From Sedimentisphaera salicampi (GTDB taxonomy: Bacteria > Planctomycetota > Phycisphaerae > Sedimentisphaerales > Sedimentisphaeraceae): a DNA stretch of 64,000 nt. Location: the NCBI RefSeq assembly GCF_002117005.1, contig NZ_CP021023.1:310001-374000 (forward strand). Direction: 5' to 3'. The position numbers and the translations under genes are program-made. Below, one piece after another: positions 33,619 through 42,402 of this stretch. The notes beneath the pieces were generated by a model. It saw only the letters and a program-made list of their open reading frames with translations, had not been told where the DNA came from and ran no database searches. Position 1 is the first letter of the stretch. Every line of letters starts with the position of its first letter.

Positions 33619-34281
33619 ATGAATACTCCAAGGGAGAACTGGGTTCGAGCAAGAACCCCCGAGCAAAAGGAATTTCGCACCGATGAAATTCTGCAGTCTG
33701 CTGATAAGATCTTTCAGGAAAAAGATTTCGAAGAGATAAGTCTTAACGAAATCGCCCGGGGAGCGGGGATCAGCAAACCTAACATTTACAGGTATTTTTT
33801 AACCAAGGAAGATATCTTCCTCAGACTGGTAATTAAGTATTTCGATCTAATGCTCGACTATCAGGCCAAAAATCTTTCCGGTGTTAAAAAGGGCAATGCT
33901 AAGGTCTTTGCTTCTGCATGGGCGAAAAATACAATGGAATGCGAGAGGTTTCTCAGGCTGGTTACCAGACTCGGCGCTTCACTGGAGAGATATTCTTCCG
34001 AAAAAGGTCTTTTCAACTACAAGAGCAGGCTTTTCCCCCTAATCGAAAAGGGAGCTGAAATTATACAAAAATACTTCCCTGACCTTTCTGTAACTAAGTG
34101 CCAGAAGTTTATTTATTATCATTATGGAATGTCTGCCGGATTGATGTCTTTAATAAAGCCTTCAGCTAACCTGCAGAAAACGATGGCTATGCCCGAATTC
34201 AAAGAGTACAAGCTTGATGGTGAAAAGCTTTACGTTGATTCAGTTTACTACCTTTTAGACGGGTTGGTGAACAAGGGCTGA
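33619..34281 (+). CDS. TetR/AcrR family transcriptional regulator
   Basis: The N-terminal helix-turn-helix is clear (TDEILQSADKIFQEKDFEEISLNEIARGAGISKPNIYRYFLTKEDIFL, residues about 24-70). The C-terminal part is a helical ligand domain of the TetR kind (about 75-220). TetR repressors respond to small hydrophobic molecules or metabolites; the ligand cannot be predicted. An AGGTG site precedes the ATG. Inverted and direct repeats lie in the upstream region, suggesting autoregulation. No efflux or target gene is directly adjacent. Confidence 0.93.
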   Translation: MNTPRENWVRARTPEQKEFRTDEILQSADKIFQEKDFEEISLNEIARGAGISKPNIYRYFLTKEDIFLRLVIKYFDLMLDYQAKNLSGVKKGNAKVFASAWAKNTMECERFLRLVTRLGASLERYSSEKGLFNYKSRLFPLIEKGAEIIQKYFPDLSVTKCQKFIYYHYGMSAGLMSLIKPSANLQKTMAMPEFKEYKLDGEKLYVDSVYYLLDGLVNKG

Positions 34282-34295
34282 AAAAGAAATAAAAA

Positions 34296-34325
34296 GCCTC
34301 CCGCAAAAAGGCGGGAGGTTTTGTG
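34296..34325. terminator. Bidirectional rho-independent terminator
   Basis: CCTCCCGC and GCGGGAGG form a perfect 8-bp stem with a 6-base loop. T-rich runs flank it on both strands, so it ends both the TetR gene and the convergent unknown gene. Confidence 0.9.
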
Positions 34326-34341
34326 TTTGCCATTTGTTTTT

Positions 34342-36267
34342 TCAGCTTTCTGAAATAATGTCCTTTACAACGTCGATTACCATACTTTTGGATTCATTGC
34401 TGAAAAAGAGGATTCCGCTGCCTTCCTTAGACCTAATAAGGGGGCAGTCATAAAGGTATTCTCTTTGGAGTGAAGGTTTTTCTCCGTTTACAGAAGGCCG
34501 CTCGGAGTCTTGGAGATCTGTCTGTATTTTCGCAGGTTCTTTGTCCGTATTTACGCCGTAGAAAGTAAGATTGCCATCTTCAATTGAAGCAAACTGTTTT
34601 TCAAGATAAGCCGAGAAAGCCTCAAAATCTTTGTATTTATAGCTCAGCCCTGTAACCATTGCTACAGGCCCTTTCTCTTTGTCGAATATGAGCCTGCTGC
34701 CGTTTGCCCATCTGCCTTCATCTGTGGTTTGTCCGTCCTTCGGCGAAAACCCTTTTATTCCAACCCATACTCCGCCTGTTTTGAAAATTTTCCAGCCGCT
34801 GCTTAGCCTCATATTAGAGGAAAGGCCAGATGACATTATTAGTTCAACTGCACCTTCGGGATATCTGCTTCGATTTGGCATGTAAAGAGTAATATTTTTA
34901 TTTTGAACAGAAACTAAAGAGTTGTATTCTCTTATCTCGTTTTCTCCGTTTCTCAGTACCGGATAGATAATGCTCCCCGGGCTGCTTTGAAAAGTCAGGC
35001 CGCTCATAATGTTCTCGAAGGCATCTGAGGCAATATTCATTTTTTTTTCATCTTCAAACCCACTAACAGCTTCTGGTGATGCAATTACTGATGATTGGCA
35101 GTAATAATTTGTTACATATGAGTATGAGAGGAATTTTTTCCCGTCTTTATCAAGGTACTCTCTGCCTTGCTTTTCGATAATATTTGCAGGGTAGGCAGAT
35201 ATTGAAACAAAGCTCTTTCGAGGTTTTTTGCCGAGTGCTGTTGCCAAAACAACATCTGGGAGCTGATAGTTTGTTGTTGCGGAAACATAGATCCCGAAGT
35301 CGTTTGCATACACATCTTTTTCGGTTTCGAGCCATTCATTGCTGCTTCCCACAAACGGTGCTGTGTAATACCGCCATTTATCAGATTGGGAATAGATATC
35401 TGAAGATTCGAAATTCATCCCTGTTCTTGCTCCAGCATAAACCCCGTTGTAATGCAGGTGAGACCAGTCTGCGAGGATAAAGGTAATAAGAATATCTACC
35501 TTTCTTTTTAGGTCGCTGTCTTTTGTGAAATCATAAAGATTAAACAGGCTAATCAGGATAGAGGCCTGATCAGGGCTTGAGAAAATTTCCGGAAACAATC
35601 CGAATTTGCAGTGTTCAAGAACAAATAGTTCCAAGAATTCAGTCCATAAAGCATAATGATATTCGATTGTTTTGCCGTCGCTGAATTCTGCGGCCTTGAA
35701 CTTCTGCTCATTTCTTACTGCTTCTATGCAGAGGTAGGTTCTTATCCAACGCTTAATTGTTTTGCTTTTATTTCCTTCAACTGCCCATATCAGCTCCCCC
35801 TGGACTTCCTCCGAATTGCTCATAACTGAAGCGTACGTAAAGAAAACCGACTCAAGCTCTTTAGCAAGGGTGCTGCTGAGCTGAGCGTGCTTGCCCTGAT
35901 TTTTATCCGGGTGAAACTCGAAATAAAGCCTCAGCCACCAGTCCAAGTCCTCTTCAATATCCTGTACACTCTTTTCGTCAGCGTCTTTAGCGGCAGAGCC
36001 GAGCTCGCCCTGCAGGTAGCTGAGCATATCTTCGTTCGCGTTTAAGGCGTCGTTGTTTAGAAACAGCGAGCTGAAACCCTTTATGCTAATCGGCGTATTC
36101 TCGCCGGCAAGACCTGTCATACACAATCTTCTGGCGTTGATCTGGCGCATCTTTCGTTTTGTTTCAAGCGAACTTCCTGAAAGCCCTGCAATGCTAAGAG
36201 CTGCCGGCAGCAGTAAACTGAGCAGAATAACTAATATTTTTCTGTTGTCTGAGATTATGTCTTTCAT
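34342..36267 (-). CDS. Large secreted or membrane-tethered protein of unknown function
   Basis: The 641-residue protein has an N-terminal hydrophobic segment (ILVILLSLLLPAALSIAG), so it should be exported or anchored. The first half is alpha-helical with aromatic residues (DWWLRLYFEFHP, RWIRTYLCIEAV, YHYALWTEFLELFVLEHC, LADWSHLHYNGVY), like an alpha/alpha toroid. The second half is beta-rich (NITLYMPNRSRYPEGAVELIMSSG, WKIFKTGGVWVGIKGFSP). That architecture resembles polysaccharide lyases and heparinase-like proteins, but no catalytic motif was recognised, so the function is unassigned. It starts inside the last codons of exonuclease III (4-bp overlap), with GGAG upstream. Confidence 0.75.
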   Translation of the reverse strand: MKDIISDNRKILVILLSLLLPAALSIAGLSGSSLETKRKMRQINARRLCMTGLAGENTPISIKGFSSLFLNNDALNANEDMLSYLQGELGSAAKDADEKSVQDIEEDLDWWLRLYFEFHPDKNQGKHAQLSSTLAKELESVFFTYASVMSNSEEVQGELIWAVEGNKSKTIKRWIRTYLCIEAVRNEQKFKAAEFSDGKTIEYHYALWTEFLELFVLEHCKFGLFPEIFSSPDQASILISLFNLYDFTKDSDLKRKVDILITFILADWSHLHYNGVYAGARTGMNFESSDIYSQSDKWRYYTAPFVGSSNEWLETEKDVYANDFGIYVSATTNYQLPDVVLATALGKKPRKSFVSISAYPANIIEKQGREYLDKDGKKFLSYSYVTNYYCQSSVIASPEAVSGFEDEKKMNIASDAFENIMSGLTFQSSPGSIIYPVLRNGENEIREYNSLVSVQNKNITLYMPNRSRYPEGAVELIMSSGLSSNMRLSSGWKIFKTGGVWVGIKGFSPKDGQTTDEGRWANGSRLIFDKEKGPVAMVTGLSYKYKDFEAFSAYLEKQFASIEDGNLTFYGVNTDKEPAKIQTDLQDSERPSVNGEKPSLQREYLYDCPLIRSKEGSGILFFSNESKSMVIDVVKDIISES

Positions 36268-37031
36268 ATATCAAACTCCGCTGCTAAGAAAGTGTGGTCG
36301 CTTGGTTTATGTTTTTTCCGGGGCTCTAAATCCACGAAGCATTTTATGCTGCGTTCAGATAGAGGGGCGGTTGCCAGTATATGGTCAATACGCCAGCCTT
36401 TGTTGTTTGGGAAAGAGCCCGCCCTATAATCCCAGAATGTATAGATAACATCTTCCGGGTAATGTTTTCTGAGGATGTCTGTGAATCCCCAGTTCATAAC
36501 ATCCTTAAAAGCGTCCCATGTTTCCTGTCTGAAGCATACGTGGCCAAGTAGCCCTTCAGGGTTGTGAACATCGATGTTTTCTGGTGCAACATTCATATCT
36601 CCAAGCCACAAAACGTTATCTTCCGGCGAGAATTTTCTGCTGAAAAAGGCCTTAAGTCTTTTGTACCAATCGAGCTTGTACTGAAATTTATCCGAATCCG
36701 GACTGTTTCCCTGTGGGATGTAAGTATTAACTATATTTATTTCAGGATACTGGGCATATACCAGCCGGCTTTTGTCTTCAGGCTCAGTATCCAGCCCATA
36801 TTCCACTTTCAAAGCCTCTTCGCGGGACAAAACTGCCACCCCATTATAGCTCTTCTGTCCGCTGAAATATACGTTATATCCAATATCTTCGAAAAAGGAT
36901 GAAGGGAAATCCTTATCCTGCACTTTGGTTTCCTGAATGCAGAGAATATCAGGGCTCTTTTCTTCAAGCCAGTCTTTGATGATTTCTTTTCTTGTTCTAA
37001 TTGAATTTGCGTTGAAAGTGGCTGTAAGCAT
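36264..37031 (-). CDS. xth: Exodeoxyribonuclease III
   Basis: The 255-residue enzyme belongs to the AP endonuclease/exonuclease III family. It has ILCIQETKV (metal-binding Glu), VNTYIPQG, WLGDMNVAPENIDV (Asp and Asn), HPEGL-like VHNPEGLLGHV and the C-terminal SDHTFL with the catalytic His. It cleaves at abasic sites and removes 3' blocks in base excision repair, matching the glycosylase nearby. GAGG precedes the ATG at 37031, and the last codons overlap the next gene by 4 bp. Confidence 0.95.
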   Translation of the reverse strand: MLTATFNANSIRTRKEIIKDWLEEKSPDILCIQETKVQDKDFPSSFFEDIGYNVYFSGQKSYNGVAVLSREEALKVEYGLDTEPEDKSRLVYAQYPEINIVNTYIPQGNSPDSDKFQYKLDWYKRLKAFFSRKFSPEDNVLWLGDMNVAPENIDVHNPEGLLGHVCFRQETWDAFKDVMNWGFTDILRKHYPEDVIYTFWDYRAGSFPNNKGWRIDHILATAPLSERSIKCFVDLEPRKKHKPSDHTFLAAEFDI

Positions 37032-37134
37032 TCGTTCCTCGGATAGTTAAAGATTATTTCTCTTAGATTATATCATATAAACCTTTCCGGTAAATACAAA
37101 TAAGCCTTTCACTGAAATTAACCGCAGGTAATTT

Positions 37135-37848
37135 TTATACTTTGGCCGAATCACGCATAACCGCTAAAAACGAACAAAAGCAGATTGCTGCTGTTTCAGT
37201 TCTAAGGATGGTTGATGTGAGTGATATGCTTTTTGCGCCAGCCTGCTCGAGAATTTTTTCTTCACTTTCCGTAAATCCTCCCTCAGGTCCTATAAATACT
37301 GCATAGTTGTCTGAAGGATTTAGTGTTGTCTTAAAAAGGCTTTCGGAATTACCTGATAAAGTTGCCGATAACAAAACCGAATCGTTAAGCCCATTCAAAT
37401 ATTCTTCAAAGGGGGCCGGGGCGAGGATTTCCGGAAGGAATAAATTTCTGCTTTGTTTGCAAGCTGATATTGCAACTTTCCTGTATCTTTCCAGAAGGTT
37501 TTTCCCTTTGGCGGTTTTTACTGTACGTTCAAATACTGCGGGCATAATACGATCTGCACCGAGCTCTGCGGCTTTGGAGATGAGCCAGTCGAACCTTTGC
37601 CCCTTTGCGATACTTACAATCAGGGATATTTTACCATTCTCGCGTGGGCTGGCCGTCTGCTTGCTGAGAATCTCAAGTTCAGTGCTGTTTTTGCCTGTCT
37701 CTCTTACTAAACCTGTTGCGGAGTTCCCTTTGCCGTCGAATATTTGTATATTATCGCCTTTTTTAATGCGGAAAGCTGCAAGATGCTTGGTTTCTGATTG
37801 GTCCAGAAAGGTAGTGGGATTGATATTTTCAGCGAAAAATAAAGGCAT
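37135..37848 (-). CDS. rsmE: 16S rRNA (uracil(1498)-N3)-methyltransferase
   Basis: RsmE methylates U1498 of 16S rRNA using S-adenosylmethionine. The SPOUT/RsmE landmarks are HLAAFRIKKGD near the N-terminus, RFDWLISKAAELGADRIMPAVFERT, the SAM-binding FIGPEGGFTESE and LTSTILRTETAAI near the C-terminus. The 237-residue length is normal. Its ATG lies only 2 bases after the stop of the HEAT gene, so they share a transcript with lnt. Confidence 0.94.
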   Translation of the reverse strand: MPLFFAENINPTTFLDQSETKHLAAFRIKKGDNIQIFDGKGNSATGLVRETGKNSTELEILSKQTASPRENGKISLIVSIAKGQRFDWLISKAAELGADRIMPAVFERTVKTAKGKNLLERYRKVAISACKQSRNLFLPEILAPAPFEEYLNGLNDSVLLSATLSGNSESLFKTTLNPSDNYAVFIGPEGGFTESEEKILEQAGAKSISLTSTILRTETAAICFCSFLAVMRDSAKV

Positions 37849-37850
37849 TT

Positions 37851-38849
37851 TTACATACTCAATATTGCTTGGGCAGCTTTGAGCTGGATCTTTTTAGAGT
37901 TGTAATCCAGATAATCAGGAACATATTGGGCACTGTCAACACCCTTTATAGCCATCGCTGCATCTATTGCGTGCAGCAGGGCGCGGTCCCTGTCTTTTTT
38001 GTCCAGCGTATTCACTTTGTTCTTGAAGAAATTCAGCACGATATCCCTGCCGGATTTATCCCCGAGCAGGGCGGCATTTTCAGCAGCCACCAGCCTCACT
38101 TCAAGAACCCCGTCATCAAGCATAGTAAGTATCGCATTTTTGGCTTTAAGCGTTTTGAGCTTCTGCATTGAGGTGATGCCCATAACTCTGTCATCAGCTC
38201 TTTTACTTATCATTAATGCCCAAGCCTTTGAGCGAGCTTCGGGATCCCTGAGCCTTGAGAGGGCTTCGACAATCAAAAGCTTCGTTCTCTCGGTAGAGTT
38301 TTCATTATTGTAAAGCCATCGCAGAACGCTTATATATTTTCGTTCTCCAGCCTTGCCCAGAAGCAATACCGCATTGTCTTTAGTTTTTTGATCTTCAGAA
38401 TCGAGATGATTTAATATTATTTTGTAGTTAGAGTTAGAAGTTTTTCCGAGTCTTATAAGGGCATACGCCGCTGCCATTTTAAGATTTGGGTTTTCATCTG
38501 TTTTGTACTTCTCAGCAAACTTCAGCCCCCCTGAATATTTTGCATCGCCAATCGCCATGAGGCCTGCAAATTTGATTGGCTCGGGGGCCTTCTCATCATT
38601 TAAAACAGGCATAATATTAGAAAGAAGGGTTTCATCGCCGCTTTTCGCTGCCACTTCAATAGCGTCCATTTGCAGATCGATGCTCCCGCTTTGCATAATT
38701 TCCATAACTTTCCATCTTGCCTTTTCTTCCAAAGGCAGCCCTTCCTCAACACCTCTGGATCTGCTGTCTCCCATTGCTGAGCAAATGACCGGTATTGACA
38801 CAATGATTGCGGCGATATACTTGATTTTGATAAATTTATCTTTCAGCAT
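37851..38849 (-). CDS. HEAT-repeat-like exported protein
   Basis: The 332-residue protein has an N-terminal hydrophobic segment (YIAAIIVSIPVICSAMG) and then repeated two-helix units such as NAVLLLGKAGERKYISVLRWLYNNE, LIVEALSRLRDPEARSKAWALM and LEVRLVAAENAALLGDKSGRDIVLNF. HEAT or PBS-lyase-like repeats bind other proteins. It overlaps lnt by 7 bp and starts inside its end. A role in envelope assembly with Lnt is only positional. Confidence 0.82.
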   Translation of the reverse strand: MLKDKFIKIKYIAAIIVSIPVICSAMGDSRSRGVEEGLPLEEKARWKVMEIMQSGSIDLQMDAIEVAAKSGDETLLSNIMPVLNDEKAPEPIKFAGLMAIGDAKYSGGLKFAEKYKTDENPNLKMAAAYALIRLGKTSNSNYKIILNHLDSEDQKTKDNAVLLLGKAGERKYISVLRWLYNNENSTERTKLLIVEALSRLRDPEARSKAWALMISKRADDRVMGITSMQKLKTLKAKNAILTMLDDGVLEVRLVAAENAALLGDKSGRDIVLNFFKNKVNTLDKKDRDRALLHAIDAAMAIKGVDSAQYVPDYLDYNSKKIQLKAAQAILSM

Positions 38850-40534
38850 TTTCTTCCGTTTTTTTTATTTCTCTTTAGCCATAACTTTTCAATTACAATT
38901 GCAGCAAATATAACTATTATTACCTTTAGAAAGATGCGTGAAAACCATCTTCCGTGCCAGCTGAAGAAGCTTCTTCTTCGGCAGAGTATTATATTATCGC
39001 TGAACCATCCTTCAACAGCTCCTCTGTTTAATGCTTTCTCGGGAAGATTGCCCTCTTTGTATCCGTTTATTATCCTTCCGAGTGGATCTATCGTGCAGCT
39101 TATGCCAGTATTTACAGAACGCATAAGAGTTACCCTGTTCTCTACAGCCCTGAAAGCTGAAATCGCTGTTCTCTGGTAATGTTCTTTTCCTGCTCGTGCT
39201 GTGCCGTCGCCGTCAAATTTCACGTACCAGCCGTCGTTGCTTATGTTCAGAAGTAGGTCGGATTTTTCGCCGTTGGTATGAAGAGATTTCTTAGTAAATT
39301 CTGCATCGGTATCTTCGTAGCAGATTGAAGGTGTGATTAAAATCTCTCTTCCATCAGCCTTAAGCCTGAATCTCTGCAAGCTTTTTCCTCGGTTGATTGT
39401 GAAGTCCAGTCCCTGGGGGTTGAAGTGCATAATCAAATCGTTTATCCAGCTGATGTGTCCGAGGGGTATATATTCTCCAAAGGGTACTAGGTGAATTTTA
39501 TCGTATCTTTTATCAAGGAGTTTCCCGTTCTTGAAGATAATTGCAGAATTGTACTCCTCGTCAAACCGAAGGCTCCCGTCTTCGATGGTTAGCGTTGCGT
39601 AAGGCGCACCTGCAATAAGGGTGAAATCTTCAGTGAGTTTTTTGAGCCTTCTATAAAATTTTTGGGGCAGAGAATCGCTCCTGCAGCATTCAATGTATTC
39701 TTTATTCATCGGTGCTGGTATCATAGTTTCTGGCCAAGCAATAATATCCGCTCCGCTCTGTCTGCAAAGCACTGTTTGTTTTTCAAGCCTTTTGAGCATT
39801 TTATCGTAGCTCACTTGTATGCCTTTGGCTGTAGATGGTACGTCCGGCTGCACAATTCCGATAAGCGGGCCTTCAGAGAGCTTTTCGTTTTCGATTCTGA
39901 AATGCCCGTAAAGAAACACTGAGGCAAGAACAATCACCACTGAAGCGTCCAGAGCACCGTATTTGGCAAGCATCTTGGCGTTTATTTCGGGCTTCTCCTT
40001 TATAAGCCGGCGGGTTATCAGAAACGCATCAGCCAAATAACCGTTTACCATCGCCACTGCGAAACTAACTCCCGCTGCACCCGTTATATCTGCAATTTGA
40101 ATCAAATGCAGAAAACGGTATTGGCTGTGGGCGAGGAAATTCCAGTCGAAACCTCCGAAAAGGTACCCCTGAATCGCTTCAAGCCCTACAAGAACGATGG
40201 GGAAAGCAAACGTGAAGAAAATGCCTTTCTGGTGGAGAAAACGCACGGAAAAGTAAAGCAGGAGCCATTTGATGCCCATTATTGCTGCGGCAGTTATCCA
40301 AGCAGCGAATGCAATATTTACAAACCAGTCTGTGCTGAAAAGCCAAAGCGAGAAGCCTGCAAGCCAGAATGTAAAAGCCGCAAACTTGCCTTTAGCCGCT
40401 GTAAGACTCAGCAAAACCGGCACAAAAGCAACCCAAGCCAGCCAGCTGACGTTGTATGGAGCAAAAGACAAAGCACACATAACTGCCCCGGCGAATACCG
40501 CGGCTGCGGCTTTGAGGTGAATTTTCTGCTTCAT
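38843..40534 (-). CDS. lnt: Apolipoprotein N-acyltransferase
   Basis: Lnt adds the third acyl chain to bacterial lipoproteins in the inner membrane. The first 200 residues hold about six transmembrane helices, and the rest is the nitrilase-like domain. The Glu-Lys-Cys triad is seen in IAWPETMIPAP, YDKIHLVPFGEYIP and ITPSICYEDTD. The C-terminus ends with another hydrophobic helix. The 563-residue length is a little above the usual 510-530. Several lipoproteins are expected in this genome, including one at 53879. It follows the TPR-like gene immediately. Confidence 0.95.
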   Translation of the reverse strand: MKQKIHLKAAAAVFAGAVMCALSFAPYNVSWLAWVAFVPVLLSLTAAKGKFAAFTFWLAGFSLWLFSTDWFVNIAFAAWITAAAIMGIKWLLLYFSVRFLHQKGIFFTFAFPIVLVGLEAIQGYLFGGFDWNFLAHSQYRFLHLIQIADITGAAGVSFAVAMVNGYLADAFLITRRLIKEKPEINAKMLAKYGALDASVVIVLASVFLYGHFRIENEKLSEGPLIGIVQPDVPSTAKGIQVSYDKMLKRLEKQTVLCRQSGADIIAWPETMIPAPMNKEYIECCRSDSLPQKFYRRLKKLTEDFTLIAGAPYATLTIEDGSLRFDEEYNSAIIFKNGKLLDKRYDKIHLVPFGEYIPLGHISWINDLIMHFNPQGLDFTINRGKSLQRFRLKADGREILITPSICYEDTDAEFTKKSLHTNGEKSDLLLNISNDGWYVKFDGDGTARAGKEHYQRTAISAFRAVENRVTLMRSVNTGISCTIDPLGRIINGYKEGNLPEKALNRGAVEGWFSDNIILCRRRSFFSWHGRWFSRIFLKVIIVIFAAIVIEKLWLKRNKKNGRKC

Positions 40535-40535
40535 A

Positions 40536-42116
40536 CTACTGCTCTAACTGCTCCTGAGCCTCAGTTGATGAACTGAAATCTGCGCCGATCTGTTCGGCAA
40601 GCAGTCCGGCATTTTTCTTGAATCCTTCATCTCTGAAATTATCTTTTGCCGTCCGCAGCTGCTCACGTGCCCAGTCCGGATTATCCATCTGATAGTAAAT
40701 GTATGAAAGCAGGAAAACCAGTTTGCTTGAACCGTTTCTCTCTATCCACCGCTCAACATCAACCATCCTGTTTTCTATGATATCTCTGCTGCCTATAATG
40801 TCTGTGAGCTCAACACGCATTTTAACTATATCCGGATATATGAGCATTGCCCTGTTCAAGCTTACTGAGCTGCTGAGATATTCGCCTGCGGCGAATTGTG
40901 CAAAACAGATCCCCAGATGGCAGAGAGGGTCGTATTTTTTGTAAATCTTGGCTATTTTGTAAGCGCTGATCGCTTTGTAATACTGCCCCTGAGACATAAG
41001 CTTTTCTGCTTTTCGCATATAGGTGTTGAATTTGTCGTTTGAAAGCGTTGCAAAGGTTGAATGCTTACCTAAGATGTTTTCAGCCTGCTGGCGGAGATTA
41101 TCACCTTCAGGGACAGCAATTTCCAGAGATTCTTCAATATCCTTTTCGGCCTCTGTTTTCGGGTTTTCAAAATCCTTTATGTATTTCTCGTATTTTTCTC
41201 TAGCCGAAAGGGGTTTTTCATTGCCTTTATCTGAAGAGTCTTCGCTGTCTAACTTTTTCTCATCTTCTTTTTTCTTTTGGGACGCAGATTGATAGTTCTG
41301 GATTTCGTCTTTTATTCTTTCAAACACGTCCATGTCTTCCTGCTTCTGTTTTGCCGCCGGATCCTGGAGCGGTGAATTTTCCTTAACCTTTTCGTTTTCT
41401 GTTCTTCTCAGCTCAGATTCTTTATTGATCTGTCGTTGTTTATCAGGGCTTGCGGGCTGCTGCGGCTTTAGAATATCATCTAAAGGATCCTTACTGCTTA
41501 CCTTTCCCTGCTCTTTGGCAATGAGATCCTGAACGTATTTTTTAGTGATTAGGTCTTGGTGCTCCTGCTCAAAATTTTCGGGAAGAGAATACCTGTCTGC
41601 GTCCTTCCTTGAAGAGTATTCGCTGTTTTTCAGTTTGTTGGAGTCTATCTTAATGTTGCGGCCGTATCTCGTTTCCGAGAGAACTTTATTCCTCAGATAT
41701 TCTTCGTATTCTGGCATGCCGGTTTTCAGGTTAGAGCGGTCAGTGATTCTGTGCGGGAGTTTTGTCCCGCTGAGAGGATAGCTGTATTTGAGCCCCGTAG
41801 AAGATTTGGAATAACGGTCGTACTCTCTATATGTGGTGATTGGGTTCTGATTATACTGCCTTCCGTTTACATCCATACCTGCCCGGGAATAGTTTTGATA
41901 TCCTGGCTTCTGGTCATAGTAGTTGTAATTGCCCGTGTAAGGGCTTGTTTTGCTTTGGAGCTGAGTAGAAGGGGTAGTGTATCTTGCTCTGTTTGTGTTT
42001 CTGTTGATTCGCCTCTGCTGGTAGGCCTGCTGACCGGTACGGGGGATATCCCTTTCCGCAGCAGTCAATGCTGAAGTGAACAGCAGAATTAGTATGCATA
42101 TAATATTTCTTCTCAT
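40536..42116 (-). CDS. Exported TPR-like protein with Q/N/K-rich central region
   Basis: The 526-residue protein has a signal peptide (MRRNIICILILLFTSALTAAE). The first 300 residues are low-complexity, rich in Tyr, Gln, Lys and Asp (for example RTGQQAYQQRRINRNTN), with no known domain. The C-terminal region is TPR-like (LMSQGQYYKAISAYKIAKIYKKYDPLCHLGICF, MDNPDWAREQLRTAKDNF). The start at 42116 has GAGG 8 bases upstream; the upstream ATG at 42146 lacks a site. It ends 2 bases before lnt. It may belong to the planctomycete envelope. Confidence 0.8.
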   Translation of the reverse strand: MRRNIICILILLFTSALTAAERDIPRTGQQAYQQRRINRNTNRARYTTPSTQLQSKTSPYTGNYNYYDQKPGYQNYSRAGMDVNGRQYNQNPITTYREYDRYSKSSTGLKYSYPLSGTKLPHRITDRSNLKTGMPEYEEYLRNKVLSETRYGRNIKIDSNKLKNSEYSSRKDADRYSLPENFEQEHQDLITKKYVQDLIAKEQGKVSSKDPLDDILKPQQPASPDKQRQINKESELRRTENEKVKENSPLQDPAAKQKQEDMDVFERIKDEIQNYQSASQKKKEDEKKLDSEDSSDKGNEKPLSAREKYEKYIKDFENPKTEAEKDIEESLEIAVPEGDNLRQQAENILGKHSTFATLSNDKFNTYMRKAEKLMSQGQYYKAISAYKIAKIYKKYDPLCHLGICFAQFAAGEYLSSSVSLNRAMLIYPDIVKMRVELTDIIGSRDIIENRMVDVERWIERNGSSKLVFLLSYIYYQMDNPDWAREQLRTAKDNFRDEGFKKNAGLLAEQIGADFSSSTEAQEQLEQ

Positions 42117-42402
42117 AATAGCGCCCTCGAATAAATAAATTATCATACGCCGATTTTAAAATATTAAACCCTTCAAGTCAAACAAATACACAGGTAAGAT
42201 TTTGCAATATTAAAGCTTATATCTCTATTCCTTTTACACTTGCCTTATTATTTTTGTTCGCTTTAGAACTGTGAAGGTTAGGTGATATGGCTAATCTTGA
42301 TATCTCAAAAATATTTTATTGCTTGAAATCAGCCTGTGAATTTGATATTTTATTCGGGCTTAAAGTGGGAAATCAGGTCTATTTGGAAAGGGTACTGATA
42401 AT

